A DNA stretch of 7,032 bases from an uncultured bacterium. Lineage in GTDB: Bacteria > Bacillota_A > Clostridia > Lachnospirales > Lachnospiraceae. A model generated the notes under the pieces. The model did not search any database. It was not told where the DNA came from and saw only the letters and a list, made by a program, of their open reading frames with translations. Below are positions 1-6,086 of this stretch, in pieces. Where the stretch lies: assembly GCA_905215045.1 (NCBI GenBank), contig CAJMOO010000093.1, positions 1 through 7,032 on the forward strand. Direction: 5' to 3'. How positions within the stretch are numbered: the stretch's first letter is position 1; the number at the start of each line of letters is the position of its first letter. Both the position numbers and the translations under genes were made by a program.

Positions 1-165
1 CCAAGCCGGCTGCGAATCCGCAAAAAACGTGGCAAAATTCTAATGCTACTCTTCCGATCGTTTATTTATTTTTTATCATATACCTGAAGGCTAAAGTGTG
101 GACAATTACAAGATTGGAAAACTTAGGTGGGGTGTATGTTAAACGTTATTGGTTTTCGTAAGTTT
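1..165 (+). repeat. Repeat unit copy A (left part cut off by window edge)
   Basis: This stretch is a diverged copy of the repeat seen twice more at 177-384 and 386-537. Landmarks shared with copy B read on the minus strand are GCTGCGAAT (9-17), an AAAAAACG run (about 22-29), a T-rich tract (about 60-78) and GTGTATGTTAAACG (132-145), in the same order and at similar spacing. The imperfect match continues past 145 (TATTG, then TAAGTTT). Copy A is clearly older or more diverged than copies B and C, which share long perfect stretches. The left boundary is not visible. No ribosome binding site or sustained open frame supports a gene here. The repeat's function is unknown. Confidence 0.55.
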
Positions 166-222
166 CTTTTATCTTCCGTCAACGAATTCAAAACTTATCA
201 GTCAATACCGTTTAACATACAC
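132..222. repeat. Second palindrome with 14-bp perfect arms
   Basis: GTGTATGTTAAACG at 132-145 is the exact reverse complement of 209-222. The similarity continues imperfectly inward and outward, out to GCTGCGAA at 9-16 pairing with TTCGCAGC at 339-346. The centre is near 177. This is the contact between repeat copies A and B, so it overlaps the 232-537 palindrome by sharing copy B. Confidence 0.65.
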
Positions 223-384
223 ACTGTGTAGTGATTTGAATAGCGTTCCGTTGTATGAGTCAGAAAGAAAATAAGAAAAAATATTTAGAAGAATACAGGG
301 TGACAACATGAGCACTTTTTGAATGCGTTTTTTACAAATTCGCAGCGCCCTGTGGTTGATTGTCTGACCGTAGCTGCGGGCATT
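177..384 (-). repeat. Repeat unit copy B, inverted between copies A and C
   Basis: Copy B faces copy A across a centre near 177 and copy C across a centre near 385. Its half near 385 matches copy C, with a perfect 54-bp stretch at 252-305. Its half near 177 matches copy A, including the 14-bp sequence CGTTTAACATACAC at 209-222. It therefore shows the longest version of the unit, about 208 bp. Reading plus-strand from 256, the perfect stretch could encode MSQKENKKKYLEEYRVT, but it soon reaches a stop and has no upstream Shine-Dalgarno sequence, so I do not call a gene. It may be a non-autonomous mobile repeat or a decayed duplicated segment. Confidence 0.6.
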
Positions 385-537
385 TTGGCTCGCAGCCAGG
401 AAGTTATCAAAGGAACAGGCGCGGATCAGCGATTTGTAAAAAACGCTTTCAAAAATGCGGAGTGTCACCCTGTATTCTTCTAAATATTTTTTCTTATTTT
501 CTTTCTGACTCATACATGCAACACTATCCACAAATCA
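232..537. repeat. Giant imperfect palindrome, about 306 bp
   Basis: The arms 232-384 and 386-537 can fold into one long hairpin. From outside in: TGATTTG/CAAATCA; an imperfect ATAG-GTT stretch; a perfect 54-bp stem (252-305 with 463-516); imperfect pairing around the TTTTTTACAAAT motif (328-339) and its partner (433-444); broken pairing of 346-372 with 397-423; and a terminal stem of 373-381 with 388-396 (GCTGCGGGC/GCTCGCAGC, one G-T pair) around a six-base loop. I see no U-tract that would make it a classic intrinsic terminator. It could still end or protect the ATPase transcript, or be a MITE-like element with very long inverted repeats. No target-site duplication is evident. Confidence 0.75.
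386..537 (+). repeat. Repeat unit copy C, abutting the ATPase gene
   Basis: Copy C is the mirror image of copy B. The 54 bases at 463-516 are the exact reverse complement of 252-305. Imperfect matching continues inward to the centre at about 385 and outward to 531-537, where CAAATCA mirrors TGATTTG at 232-238. Beyond 537 the similarity to copy B stops; copy B goes on to the GTGTATGTTAAACG block and copy C does not. Copy C is therefore truncated exactly at the 3' end of the minus-strand ATPase gene, whose stop codon (535-537) lies inside the last conserved heptamer. Confidence 0.6.
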
Positions 538-2232
538 GAGATTTCGATAACGATTCATCGCTGCCATAACTTCCTGCTTCCGAGGCATCGCCAGATTACT
601 TTTCACATACTTACTATCCAAGAGTGCAGAAAGTCCTTTTGTTTCAATCATCTGCATTAATTCATCTGCAACTGCACAAAGATTTTTCTTCCCATCCATC
701 AAATGAAGTTTCGCATACAACAAAGCATAACCAAGAGCTGTTGTCTGTTCAGTATCAGCAATCTGCTCCACATATCTTAGATCAACTGTATCCTTGTTAA
801 TCGAAAAAGCATCTTTTCCAAGTGTTTTCATCTTGATCTTGCGTTCTTTCTTCAAATGATTTCCAGCGTTGAAACAACGGTCAAAACAAGGATCTGGATG
901 TTTCTTCTCAGGCAGTGAAACCATAGGGAAATCTTTTGCTGCGTCTTTGGCGGCTGTAGTGATATCTTTTGGTATATACTGATCCATCTGAATGATATGA
1001 TCTGCCGGATGGAAATAAGATCCACAGCTTCCAGCAACGATGATCGAAGAAATACCATATCTTTCGTACAATTCACGAATCCGTTCGATAAAAGGAGTGA
1101 TTGGTTCCTGATCACGAAGAACTACACGCTGCATCAGTTCATCACGGATCATAAAGTTGGTGGCACTCGTATCCTCGTCAATTAAGAATAAAGAAGAATC
1201 AGTTTCCATGGCTTCAACTACATTTGCAGCCTGTGAGGTGCTTCCACTGGCATCTTCTGTGTCAAAAGAAACCGTATTTTTCCCATTTGGCAGGTTATTA
1301 ATGAACATAGAAATATCTGTATTTGTAATACTTCTTCCATCTTCTGCACGAATCTTCATGGCAGTTGGATCAGTAATGACAAATTCACGACCATCCCCTT
1401 TGACATGATCGTAAACACCAAGTTCCAATGCCTTTAATAACGTCGATTTTCCATGATATCCACCACCAACGATCAGGGTGATTCCTTTCGGAATTCCCAT
1501 ACCCGTGATCATTCCTTGATGTGGAAGTTCAAAAGATACACGGTAAGTATCTGGTGACTGGAATTTCACACAGTTTCTTAAAGGTTTCTGTGAGATACCA
1601 CTTTCTCTAGGCAAAACAGAGCCATCTGCAATAAATGCGACAAGTCCCATAGAAGACAGATTTTTACGAATTGTATGTTGATCTTCGGATAAATAAATTA
1701 CTGATTCCAACATTTTTTGATCAATATTTTTATAAAACAAAGAAGATGAAACACAATCTGGCAGTAGTCCAAACAACATTTTATCCAATTCTCGCGCATT
1801 TACAGTTCGTCCATTTGCAGGGAAACCAGCTTCAAAATGAACAGAGATGTCACCGTTGGAAGGATTGATCGTACATGCAGTTCGTTCTAGTACCTGTTGT
1901 CCACATTTACTGACAGAAAATAAACCGCTTTTTCCAGAACCTTTGGCACGAAAAGAGATCTTAGATAAAGTTTGATAAAATAATCGTGTCAAATGATCAC
2001 AGAGTGCAACCTGTTTATATTTTGTATCATAAAAAGAAGCAGGAAATCCAGCTGATCTTCCCTTCACATGGATACTTAATTTTGATGGAGATGCAAAAGG
2101 ATCGCCCTGTACATGATCAATGGAAAGAAAATATGTTCCAAAATCATAAATACCTTGCGTACTTTTATATGCAGGATATCCTTTGCGGTCAATATTTTTT
2201 AATAGTGATTTTAAATTCGATGATGATTTCAT
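535..2232 (-). CDS. ABC-class predicted ATPase (COG3044 / PF09818-like)
   Basis: A 565-residue cytosolic protein of the stand-alone ABC_ATPase family, whose cellular role is not established. Known features visible in the sequence are a Walker A loop GGGYHGKST (about 256-264), a signature-like DASGSTSQAAN (about 327-337), a Walker B-like stretch SLFLIDEDTSATN (about 347-359) and a downstream GSYFHPADHIIQMDQY (about 404-419), the likely switch histidine region. There are no membrane segments, so it is not a transporter subunit. The length and the C-terminal MAAMNRYRNL look complete for the family. The start ATG (2230-2232) has AGGAGGA (2241-2247) eight bases upstream. It is transcribed alone, divergently from the HAD gene. 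Its TGA stop lies in the outer arm of the neighbouring palindrome, so the last residues may have been altered by the repeat. Confidence 0.93.
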   Translation of the reverse strand: MKSSSNLKSLLKNIDRKGYPAYKSTQGIYDFGTYFLSIDHVQGDPFASPSKLSIHVKGRSAGFPASFYDTKYKQVALCDHLTRLFYQTLSKISFRAKGSGKSGLFSVSKCGQQVLERTACTINPSNGDISVHFEAGFPANGRTVNARELDKMLFGLLPDCVSSSLFYKNIDQKMLESVIYLSEDQHTIRKNLSSMGLVAFIADGSVLPRESGISQKPLRNCVKFQSPDTYRVSFELPHQGMITGMGIPKGITLIVGGGYHGKSTLLKALELGVYDHVKGDGREFVITDPTAMKIRAEDGRSITNTDISMFINNLPNGKNTVSFDTEDASGSTSQAANVVEAMETDSSLFLIDEDTSATNFMIRDELMQRVVLRDQEPITPFIERIRELYERYGISSIIVAGSCGSYFHPADHIIQMDQYIPKDITTAAKDAAKDFPMVSLPEKKHPDPCFDRCFNAGNHLKKERKIKMKTLGKDAFSINKDTVDLRYVEQIADTEQTTALGYALLYAKLHLMDGKKNLCAVADELMQMIETKGLSALLDSKYVKSNLAMPRKQEVMAAMNRYRNL

Positions 2233-2260
2233 AAATCAGTTCCTCCTAATCCTAAAATCC

Positions 2261-2289
2261 ATGATAACAGTCAGTGCGATTTTTGTAAA
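2261..2289 (-). promoter_or_regulatory. Promoter of the ATPase gene
   Basis: On the minus strand, TTTACA (2284-2289) is followed after exactly 17 bases by TATCAT (2261-2266). A TG one base upstream of the -10 adds an extended -10 element. This fits a vegetative sigma-A promoter and places the transcript start near 2254, just ahead of the AGGAGGA ribosome binding site. No operator was recognised. Confidence 0.6.
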
Positions 2290-2294
2290 CCAGA

Positions 2295-2322
2295 TGAAAT
2301 CAAAGGAAATCCGTGGTATCAT
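2295..2322 (+). promoter_or_regulatory. Candidate extended -10 promoter of the HAD cluster
   Basis: TATCAT at 2317-2322 is preceded by TGG, giving an extended -10 element. The -35 is poor (TGAAAT, 2295-2300, 16-base spacer). Transcription would begin near 2329, which is the position of an upstream in-frame ATG, so initiation at the later ATG (2359) is favoured. It is divergent from the ATPase promoter. Confidence 0.4.
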
Positions 2323-2358
2323 AGAAAGATGATCAACAAGGAAGGCGGAATAGAGACG

Positions 2359-3054
2359 ATGGATCTTAATAAATTAAAAGAGATACAGGCCGTTGTTTTT
2401 GATATGGACGGGCTGATGTTTGACAGTGAACGTTATGTACAGAAATCATGGGATATTGCAGGAGAACGTCTGGGATATGGACCGCTGGGGCATAATATTG
2501 TCAATACATTGGGAACAAACCTTACAAATCGTAAGAAATATTTCTTGGAACATTACGGAAATGATTTTCCATTTGATAAATTTTTGGATGGATACAGAGA
2601 TGCATATTATGAATTAGTTGAAGACGGTGTGCCAGCTAAGAAAGGTCTTCATGAGATTTTGAAAGTCCTCAGAGAAAAAGGACTAAAGATTGGAGTTGCA
2701 ACATCTTCCAGTGAAGAACACGCAGTAAGTAATCTGAAACGAGAAGGGATTTTTGACTACTTTGACTCCGTGATCACAGGAAATATGATCGAACATGGAA
2801 AGCCAGAGCCAGATATTTATATCGAAGCATGCAGACGATTAAAAGTTGATCCATCAAAAGCGATCGCGTTAGAAGATGCGATCAATGGAATCCGTTCCGC
2901 ATATGGAGCAGGTATGAATCCAGTGATGATCCCAGATATCGTGCAGGATACAAGCAAAGTCGATGATATTTTATTTGGAAAATGTGAATCCTTGCTGGAG
3001 TTTGCAGAGATTTTAAAGGGCGTAACATTGGATATAGAAGAAATACAAAAATAA
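2359..3054 (+). CDS. HAD-superfamily hydrolase, beta-phosphoglucomutase-like
   Basis: A 231-residue cytosolic HAD-superfamily (subfamily IA) enzyme, probably a phosphatase or phosphomutase on a small phosphorylated metabolite. The four HAD motifs are visible: FDMDGLMFDSE with nucleophile Asp15 and acid/base Asp17; VATSSS with Thr115 (motif II); the GKPEPDIY lysine Lys148 (motif III); and LEDAINGI with Asp173 (motif IV). Residues 20-95 form a helical cap domain of the PGM type. Substrate cannot be assigned; MDG-L-FDSE proteins include beta-phosphoglucomutase, phosphoglycolate-phosphatase-like and sugar phosphatases. I chose ATG 2359 because the promoter predicts a start near 2329 and HAD proteins rarely extend further; an ATG at 2329 would add ten residues. 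A weak AAGGAAGG lies about 12 bases upstream. Its stop codon overlaps the next gene's Shine-Dalgarno, implying co-transcription. Confidence 0.93.
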   Translation: MDLNKLKEIQAVVFDMDGLMFDSERYVQKSWDIAGERLGYGPLGHNIVNTLGTNLTNRKKYFLEHYGNDFPFDKFLDGYRDAYYELVEDGVPAKKGLHEILKVLREKGLKIGVATSSSEEHAVSNLKREGIFDYFDSVITGNMIEHGKPEPDIYIEACRRLKVDPSKAIALEDAINGIRSAYGAGMNPVMIPDIVQDTSKVDDILFGKCESLLEFAEILKGVTLDIEEIQK

Positions 3055-3065
3055 GGAGAGAATGT

Positions 3066-3254
3066 ATGGCAAAGAAGAAAAGTGCAGGGTGCGAATATTG
3101 TAGTAATTATGTGTATGATGAAGATTATGAATATTATGTATGTGATATCAATTTAGATGAAGATGAGATGGCAAGATTTATGAGCTATAGCGATTGGGAT
3201 TGCCCTTATTTCCAGATGGACGATGAATATGCGATTGTAAGGAAGCAAAATTAA
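3066..3254 (+). CDS. Four-cysteine acidic mini-protein (DUF6472-like)
   Basis: A 62-residue hypothetical protein that I recognise, from memory of the pattern, as resembling the DUF6472 family of Lachnospiraceae; its function is unknown. Four cysteines (Cys9, Cys12, Cys26, Cys46) in a CxxC-x13-C-x19-C pattern suggest a small metal-binding, probably zinc-ribbon-like, fold. The rest is unusually rich in Asp, Glu and Tyr (YDEDYEYYVCDINLDEDE), then DCPYF and a basic end IVRKQN. There is no signal peptide or membrane segment. AAGGAGAG (3053-3060) gives a strong ribosome binding site, and only 11 bases separate it from the HAD gene, so the two form an operon. Its stop codon is followed immediately by the Rpn remnant. 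Confidence 0.85.
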   Translation: MAKKKSAGCEYCSNYVYDEDYEYYVCDINLDEDEMARFMSYSDWDCPYFQMDDEYAIVRKQN

Positions 3255-3759
3255 AAAGTCCTGGATTTTATTAAGAGATGATACAACAGGTGAATTGTAT
3301 AGTAGTAAATTTCAATTTCATGTGATAGAATTAAGTAAAATAAAAAGTACAAAAGGAAAGGCAAGGAAGCAAGAATTATATCGATGGGCAAAATTAATTT
3401 CAGCCAGTACTTGGGAAGAAGTCAGAGAAGAATCTGAAGGAAATCATTACATGGAAAAGGTGAGGGATGAAATGATTAAGATGAGCCAAGATGAGAGTGA
3501 GAGATATCTTTATTTAAGGGAACAAATGGCAATCCGCGATAAAGCGAGTCAATTAAGAAGTGCAGAGAATATAGGAATAAGGAAAGGTGAACTTTTAAAA
3601 TTAGTGACACTAGTACAGAGAAAAATTGAAAAAGGAGATACGGTAGATAAAATAGCAGATGATCTGTTAGAAGATCAAGAAATTATTGAGAAAATATATA
3701 ATTTAATAAGAAAATATCCTGATAAAGATGAAAAAGAAATTTGTAATTTTTTGATATAA
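3255..3759 (+). pseudogene. 5'-truncated Rpn-family (PD-(D/E)XK) nuclease remnant
   Basis: The frame is open from 3241, and from about 3259 it reads SWILLRDDTTGELYSSKFQF followed by HVIELSKIK. This matches the middle of Rpn recombination-promoting nuclease/putative transposase proteins (TGELYS...IEL-K). The C-terminus is typical too: a helical region, IGIRKGELLKLV, then RKIEKGDTVDKIADDLLEDQ and a final helix. The N-terminal half that carries the PD-(D/E)XK catalytic residues in Rpn proteins is absent, so nuclease activity should be lost. No ribosome binding site serves the first possible start (TTG 3295). An in-frame ATG at 3451 has AAGGAA (3437-3442) eight bases upstream and could give a 102-residue C-terminal protein. 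Codon use is more AT-rich than the neighbours (many ATA and AGG codons), which hints at foreign origin. Confidence 0.75.
3437..3453 (+). promoter_or_regulatory. Internal ribosome binding site and ATG in the Rpn remnant
   Basis: AAGGAA (3437-3442) stands eight bases before an ATG (3451-3453) in the Rpn reading frame; the product would begin MEKVRDEMIKMSQ and end at 3759. The spacing suits translation initiation in this group. In A/G-rich coding DNA such a match can arise by chance. Confidence 0.4.
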
Positions 3760-3760
3760 G
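3752..3760 (+). promoter_or_regulatory. Candidate extended -10 for the cytidylate-kinase-like gene
   Basis: TGATATAAG gives TG, one base, then TATAAG (3755-3760), overlapping the stop codon of the Rpn remnant. No convincing -35 hexamer is seen. A start near 3767 would leave about a 70-base leader. Read-through from the HAD promoter is also possible, since no terminator lies between 3054 and 3838. Confidence 0.3.
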
Positions 3761-3838
3761 AATAAAACCGGTCACAGGATGGTTAATACAATTACCAAAG
3801 GAATACATAAAGTAATTCAAGAAAAGGGGTGTTGCAAT

Positions 3839-4444
3839 ATGAAGAAAAATACGATCATATGCATTTCCAGAGAATTCGGCAGTGGAGGAAGAGAGGTCGG
3901 ACAGCAGTTATCCAAGAAGCTTGGAATTCCTTTCTACGACAAAGAGATTTTGGCAAGAGTTGCCGAAGAAAGTGATATGTCGGAAGAGTTTGTAAAGAAT
4001 CACGAGGAGAATGCAGTCTACAGCCACATTATCAATGTCCCGATCGGACACAGATTTCCAGGCGTTGACACAGAAGAAATCATGACACCAGAGAAATTAT
4101 TTATGATCCAGGCACATGTGATCCATGAACTGGCAGCAGAGAATGAATCCTGCATTTTCGTGGGAAGATGTGCAGATGTGGTGCTTAAGGATCACGAAAA
4201 CTGCTACAGTTTCTTTATCCACAGTCCTCTAGAAGAACGGATCAAACGGATTGTAGAGACAGAACATGTGACAGAACGACAAGCGAAGAAGATGATCAAG
4301 CAAACCGATTGGGAGAGATCTTCTTATCATAATTATTATACAAAACAAAAATGGGGAGACCCCGGTAATTATGATCTCATGATCAATTCAGCAAGGACAG
4401 GAATCCAGAAAGCAGTCGAAATTATCATGGATTATGTGAAATAA
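3839..4444 (+). CDS. Cytidylate-kinase-like family protein
   Basis: A 201-residue cytosolic P-loop protein of the cytidylate kinase-like family (PF13189 type), common in Clostridia and distinct from the true Cmk. The family is predicted to transfer phosphate to a nucleoside monophosphate, but its substrate is not firmly established. The N-terminus IICISREFGSGGREVGQQLS (about 6-25) carries the phosphate-binding loop around Gly14-Gly17. The remaining family features are LGIPFYDKEIL (about 28-38), IFVGRCADVVL (106-116), SPLEERIKRI (129-138) and the lid-like DWERSSYHNYYTKQKWG (about 147-163). ATG 3839 is chosen over an in-frame ATG at 3779 because AAAGGGGT (3823-3830) sits eight bases upstream and the family begins just before the ISREFGSGG motif. 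It ends at a strong terminator. Confidence 0.9.
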   Translation: MKKNTIICISREFGSGGREVGQQLSKKLGIPFYDKEILARVAEESDMSEEFVKNHEENAVYSHIINVPIGHRFPGVDTEEIMTPEKLFMIQAHVIHELAAENESCIFVGRCADVVLKDHENCYSFFIHSPLEERIKRIVETEHVTERQAKKMIKQTDWERSSYHNYYTKQKWGDPGNYDLMINSARTGIQKAVEIIMDYVK

Positions 4445-4463
4445 AAAACGATGATATGCAATG

Positions 4464-4500
4464 TATACAAGGTATCAAAAGATACCTTGTATATTTTTTG
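4464..4500 (+). terminator. Intrinsic terminator after the kinase-like gene
   Basis: A perfect 13-bp stem (TATACAAGGTATC, 4464-4476, with 4481-4493) closes an AAAA loop and is followed by six T residues (4494-4499). It lies 20 bases past the stop codon and separates the cluster from the MATE gene. Confidence 0.92.
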
Positions 4501-4538
4501 TATAAAAATGAGAAAATGTAAATATTTTTAATCAGACC

Positions 4539-4566
4539 TTGAACAAAATCAAAAGTGTGATAAGAT
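4539..4566 (+). promoter_or_regulatory. Promoter of the MATE gene
   Basis: TTGAAC (4539-4544) and TAAGAT (4561-4566) are 16 bases apart, with TG one base ahead of the -10 (extended -10). The predicted start is near 4573, leaving a leader of about 62 bases that contains a 13-bp direct repeat. Confidence 0.45.
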
Positions 4567-4586
4567 AAAAACTGTAAAATAAAAGA

Positions 4587-4619
4587 CAAAACACAGAAAT
4601 AATCTTCAAAACACAGAAA
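4587..4619 (+). repeat. 13-bp direct repeat in the MATE leader
   Basis: CAAAACACAGAAA occurs at 4587-4599 and again at 4607-4619, a 20-bp period (about two helical turns), between the predicted transcript start and the ribosome binding site. The period would suit a repressor or other DNA-binding protein, but in A-rich DNA it may be accidental. Confidence 0.5.
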
Positions 4620-4634
4620 AAGAAAGGAAATAAT

Positions 4635-5990
4635 ATGGAAATCACAGATAATGCAAGGAACAGGATGTTTTCAAATAAAGATCTCGTACGACTGATCATA
4701 CCGTTGATCATTGAGCAGATGCTAACTGTAACGGTAGGACTTGCGGACTCTATCATGACAGCGAATGTTGGAGAAGAAGCTGTATCAGGAGTTTCATTGG
4801 TAGACAGTGTTATGGTATTGATGATCAATCTGTTCTCGGCATTGGCAACTGGAGGAGCCGTCGTTGCAGGGCAGTTTCTCGGACAGAGAAAAAATATCAT
4901 GGCATGTAAGACAGCAGACCAGTTGATCTTATTTATTGTTTCATTATCTGTAGTGATCATGGCAGGAATTTATGCATGTAAAAACTTTATTTTAAATGTA
5001 GTGTTTGGACATATTGAACCAGGAGTTATGCATAACGCAGAAATATATCTGATGATCGTCACGGCATCTATTCCATTTATTGCAATATATAATGGATGCG
5101 CCGCATTATTCCGTATCATGGGGAATTCAAAGATTTCTATGAATATGTCTATGTTGATGAACGGTATCAACATCGCAGGAAATGCGATTTTGATCTATGG
5201 GTTTAAATTTGGAGTTGAAGGAGTTGCGATCCCAACATTAGTATCAAGAATTGTTGCAGCAGTTGTTATGGTAAGACTGCTCGCAAAACAAAATCAGGAT
5301 GTGCATTTAAGCAAACATATCCATTTTCATTTTAAGGGATATTTAATACAGAAGATTTTACATATCGGAGTACCAAACGGAATTGAAAATAGTATGTTCC
5401 AGCTAGGAAGAATCATGGTATTAAGTATCGTTGCAGGATTTGGGACATCATCTATCACAGCCAATGCCATCGGAAATGTGGTAGCATCATTTGAGTTAAT
5501 CCCAGGAATCGGAGTAGGATTTGCAGTGCTGACCGTTGTATCAAGATGCATCGGAGCTGGAGATTATGAAGCTGCAAGATACTATACAAAGAAGCTGTTA
5601 AAAGTAGCCTATGCAGCATTGATCGCATTAAATATCATCGTAGTTATGATTTTACCACTGATCATTCAGGTATATCATTTATCACCAGAAACAGCAGCGA
5701 TCACAAGAAAGATCTTATTATATCATACTTTATGCTGTGTAACGATCTGGCCGCCAGCATTCACGATCCCGAACACATTAAGAGCCGCAAATGATGTCAA
5801 ATACTGTATGGTTGTAGCATCAGCCACGATGTGGATATTTAGAATCTTCTGCAGCGTTGTTCTTGGAAAATGGATGGGACTTGGAGTCTTCGGAGTCTGG
5901 GTAGCAATGACATTAGACTGGGTATTCAGAGGAATCCTGTTTGTCAAACGATACATACAAGGGAAATGGCAGAGAATGGCATTGATTTAA
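4635..5990 (+). CDS. MATE-family multidrug/sodium antiporter
   Basis: A 451-residue integral membrane exporter of the MATE family (MatE domains), expected to move cationic drugs or metabolites out of the cell in exchange for Na+ or H+. The protein is a run of about twelve hydrophobic segments in two homologous halves. The first half opens with DLVRLIIPLIIEQMLTVTVG and contains ATGGAVVAGQFLGQR. The second opens with QKILHIGVPNGIENSMFQLG and contains FAVLTVVSRCIGAGDYEAAR; these G-G and Q-G-D loops are typical family landmarks. A short cytosolic basic tail (KRYIQGKWQRM) ends it. Length is usual for the family. AAAGGA (4624-4629) lies just upstream of ATG 4635. It is monocistronic, with its own promoter and terminator; the substrate cannot be told from sequence. 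Confidence 0.95.
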   Translation: MEITDNARNRMFSNKDLVRLIIPLIIEQMLTVTVGLADSIMTANVGEEAVSGVSLVDSVMVLMINLFSALATGGAVVAGQFLGQRKNIMACKTADQLILFIVSLSVVIMAGIYACKNFILNVVFGHIEPGVMHNAEIYLMIVTASIPFIAIYNGCAALFRIMGNSKISMNMSMLMNGINIAGNAILIYGFKFGVEGVAIPTLVSRIVAAVVMVRLLAKQNQDVHLSKHIHFHFKGYLIQKILHIGVPNGIENSMFQLGRIMVLSIVAGFGTSSITANAIGNVVASFELIPGIGVGFAVLTVVSRCIGAGDYEAARYYTKKLLKVAYAALIALNIIVVMILPLIIQVYHLSPETAAITRKILLYHTLCCVTIWPPAFTIPNTLRAANDVKYCMVVASATMWIFRIFCSVVLGKWMGLGVFGVWVAMTLDWVFRGILFVKRYIQGKWQRMALI

Positions 5991-6033
5991 CATGAAACAG
6001 ATCAAATAAAGAAATTGTAGAAGATAAGAACAT

Positions 6034-6075
6034 CCCAGAATCGTCAGGTATAAAAAGACGATTCTGGGCTGTTTT
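6034..6075. terminator. Hairpin between convergent genes, likely bidirectional terminator
   Basis: A perfect 12-bp stem (CCCAGAATCGTC, 6034-6045, with 6057-6068) closes an 11-base loop. On the plus strand it is followed by CTGTTTT, a short U-tract. On the minus strand the tail is ATGTTCTT, weaker. It sits 44 bases after the MATE stop and 12 bases beyond the 3' end of the convergent gene, so it probably serves both. Confidence 0.75.
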
Positions 6076-6086
6076 AAAATTTGTGT

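Noticed and set aside
252..516. Insertion sequence with terminal inverted repeats
   Set aside because: No transposase frame fits inside, no target-site duplication is visible, and similarity extends through the centre of the element; at most it is a MITE-like element.
202..531. Long minus-strand open frame through the palindrome
   Set aside because: It runs through both arms of the inverted repeat, has no ribosome binding site and a non-ATG start, and its plus-strand mirror (360-569) has the same C-terminal sequence, as expected from the palindrome rather than a gene.
1..537. CRISPR array
   Set aside because: The repeats are long, inverted and few, with no regular short direct repeats and spacers and no cas genes nearby.
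3295..3297. TTG as the start of the Rpn fragment
   Set aside because: Homology to Rpn proteins already begins upstream of it (about 3259) and there is no Shine-Dalgarno sequence, so it is only the first permitted codon in a truncated frame.
3779..3838. 20-residue N-terminal extension of the kinase-like protein
   Set aside because: There is no ribosome binding site before 3779, while ATG 3839 has one at ideal spacing and fits the family's N-terminus.
4532..4960. 142-codon minus-strand open frame overlapping the MATE start
   Set aside because: It is antisense to a well-supported membrane protein, covers its promoter, and its hydrophobicity mirrors the MATE transmembrane codons.
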